Below, piece by piece: positions 63,424-64,000 of a stretch of DNA of 64,000 nt (positions within the stretch are counted from its first letter, which is position 1; every line of letters starts with the position of its first letter). The notes beneath the pieces are model-generated. The model did no database searches and was not told the origin of the DNA. It worked only from the letters and a program-made list of their open reading frames with translations. The stretch comes from Mugil cephalus (Eukaryota; Chordata; Actinopteri; Mugiliformes; Mugilidae): positions 18,397,001-18,461,000 of the forward strand of contig NC_061779.1 of NCBI RefSeq assembly GCF_022458985.1, given 5' to 3'. The position numbers were made by a program, and so were the translations under genes.

Positions 63424-64000
63424 GTAGGTTTCTAGAGTGACTATAAACCGCAGTTTAATATATCTAAGAGAATTTATTCAAGAGGTTCTTTAATCAAGTG
63501 TCTCCGTTTTATTGTATCTGACCGCTGCATTTATGGATGGATGATGAAGATAATGGATGACACTACTACTACTACTAATAATAGTAATAATATGCTGTGT
63601 AATGTACATTTTCCTCTATGTTTTAAGATCACTTAACTTTTAAACGTTTAAAACGTTTAAACCCATTGTCATGTACATTAGATACAGCCTGCTGCTTGTT
63701 AGCATTATATAAAGACAGAAAAAGTTAGCTCTGACCAGAGGGGACAAACTGGCCCATCAGCATGTCTAAAGCTTGATTCATATCTTGACTAGAGTTAAAT
63801 CTGTACAAAATGCAAAAATAACAGTGGGAGGTTTCACTGAGGTTAAATGTTTGAGTCAGTTCTTGGCTGTGATGTACAGACATCATCAGAAATAGACAGC
63901 TGAGAAAAGAAGTAAAGGGCAAGTGACAAAGCACATTTCCTGAAATGTCTGAGCTGTGAACTACAAATATGTACATGCTACATGTTAAACCGGGGTTTAT

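Overview
This window is vertebrate nuclear DNA, almost certainly from a teleost fish. Genes are split by many GT-AG introns. Degenerate Tc1-like and hAT-type DNA transposons, LINE and SINE fragments and microsatellites are scattered through it. The gene content (four tandem fast-type troponin I genes, an IL-17 receptor A-like gene with a short tail, and a bifunctional pseudouridine-catabolism gene) also fits a bony fish. The gene order cnot4 ... bpgm - cald1 recalls human 7q33, where the same three genes lie near each other (recalled, not searched).

Layout. (1) 1-5.6 kb, minus strand: 5' part of cnot4, from a GC-box promoter near 5.58 kb to an alternative C-terminal exon cut by the window edge. 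(2) 6.7-12.8 kb, minus: an 18-exon gene joining a PsuG-type pseudouridine-5'-phosphate glycosidase to a PfkB-family kinase, with a likely mitochondrial presequence. The 18 exons sum exactly to 731 codons plus stop. (3) 13.0-13.8 kb: non-autonomous hAT-like element with 8-bp target-site duplications. (4) 14.3-17.5 kb, minus: 11-exon il17ra-like receptor, 627 aa. (5) 20.1-35.6 kb, plus: tandem array of four tnni2-type troponin I genes. All have the same seven coding exons, including a 4-nt (7-nt in the last copy) microexon, and each has a near-identical promoter module. (6) 37.3-40.5 kb, plus: complete bpgm (258 aa). (7) 41.3 kb to the right edge, plus: cald1 (caldesmon), with a candidate upstream first exon, the ATG exon at 50.29 kb and coding exons to 63.4 kb, including a 684-bp almost pure-purine exon encoding a charged single-helix region. 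The gene runs off the window.

The troponin I copies and caldesmon are both actin-filament regulators of muscle; the other genes look independent. The most interesting points are the tandem troponin array (microexons, repeated promoter, one copy with an altered inhibitory/switch region next to a nearly unchanged last exon), a possible upstream ORF whose stop overlaps the start codon of the pseudouridine gene as ATGA, the short-tailed IL-17 receptor, and a reading-phase conflict between cald1 exons 2 and 3. I found no unmistakably new system. All exon coordinates were derived by eye from splice signals, reading phase and remembered homologues.
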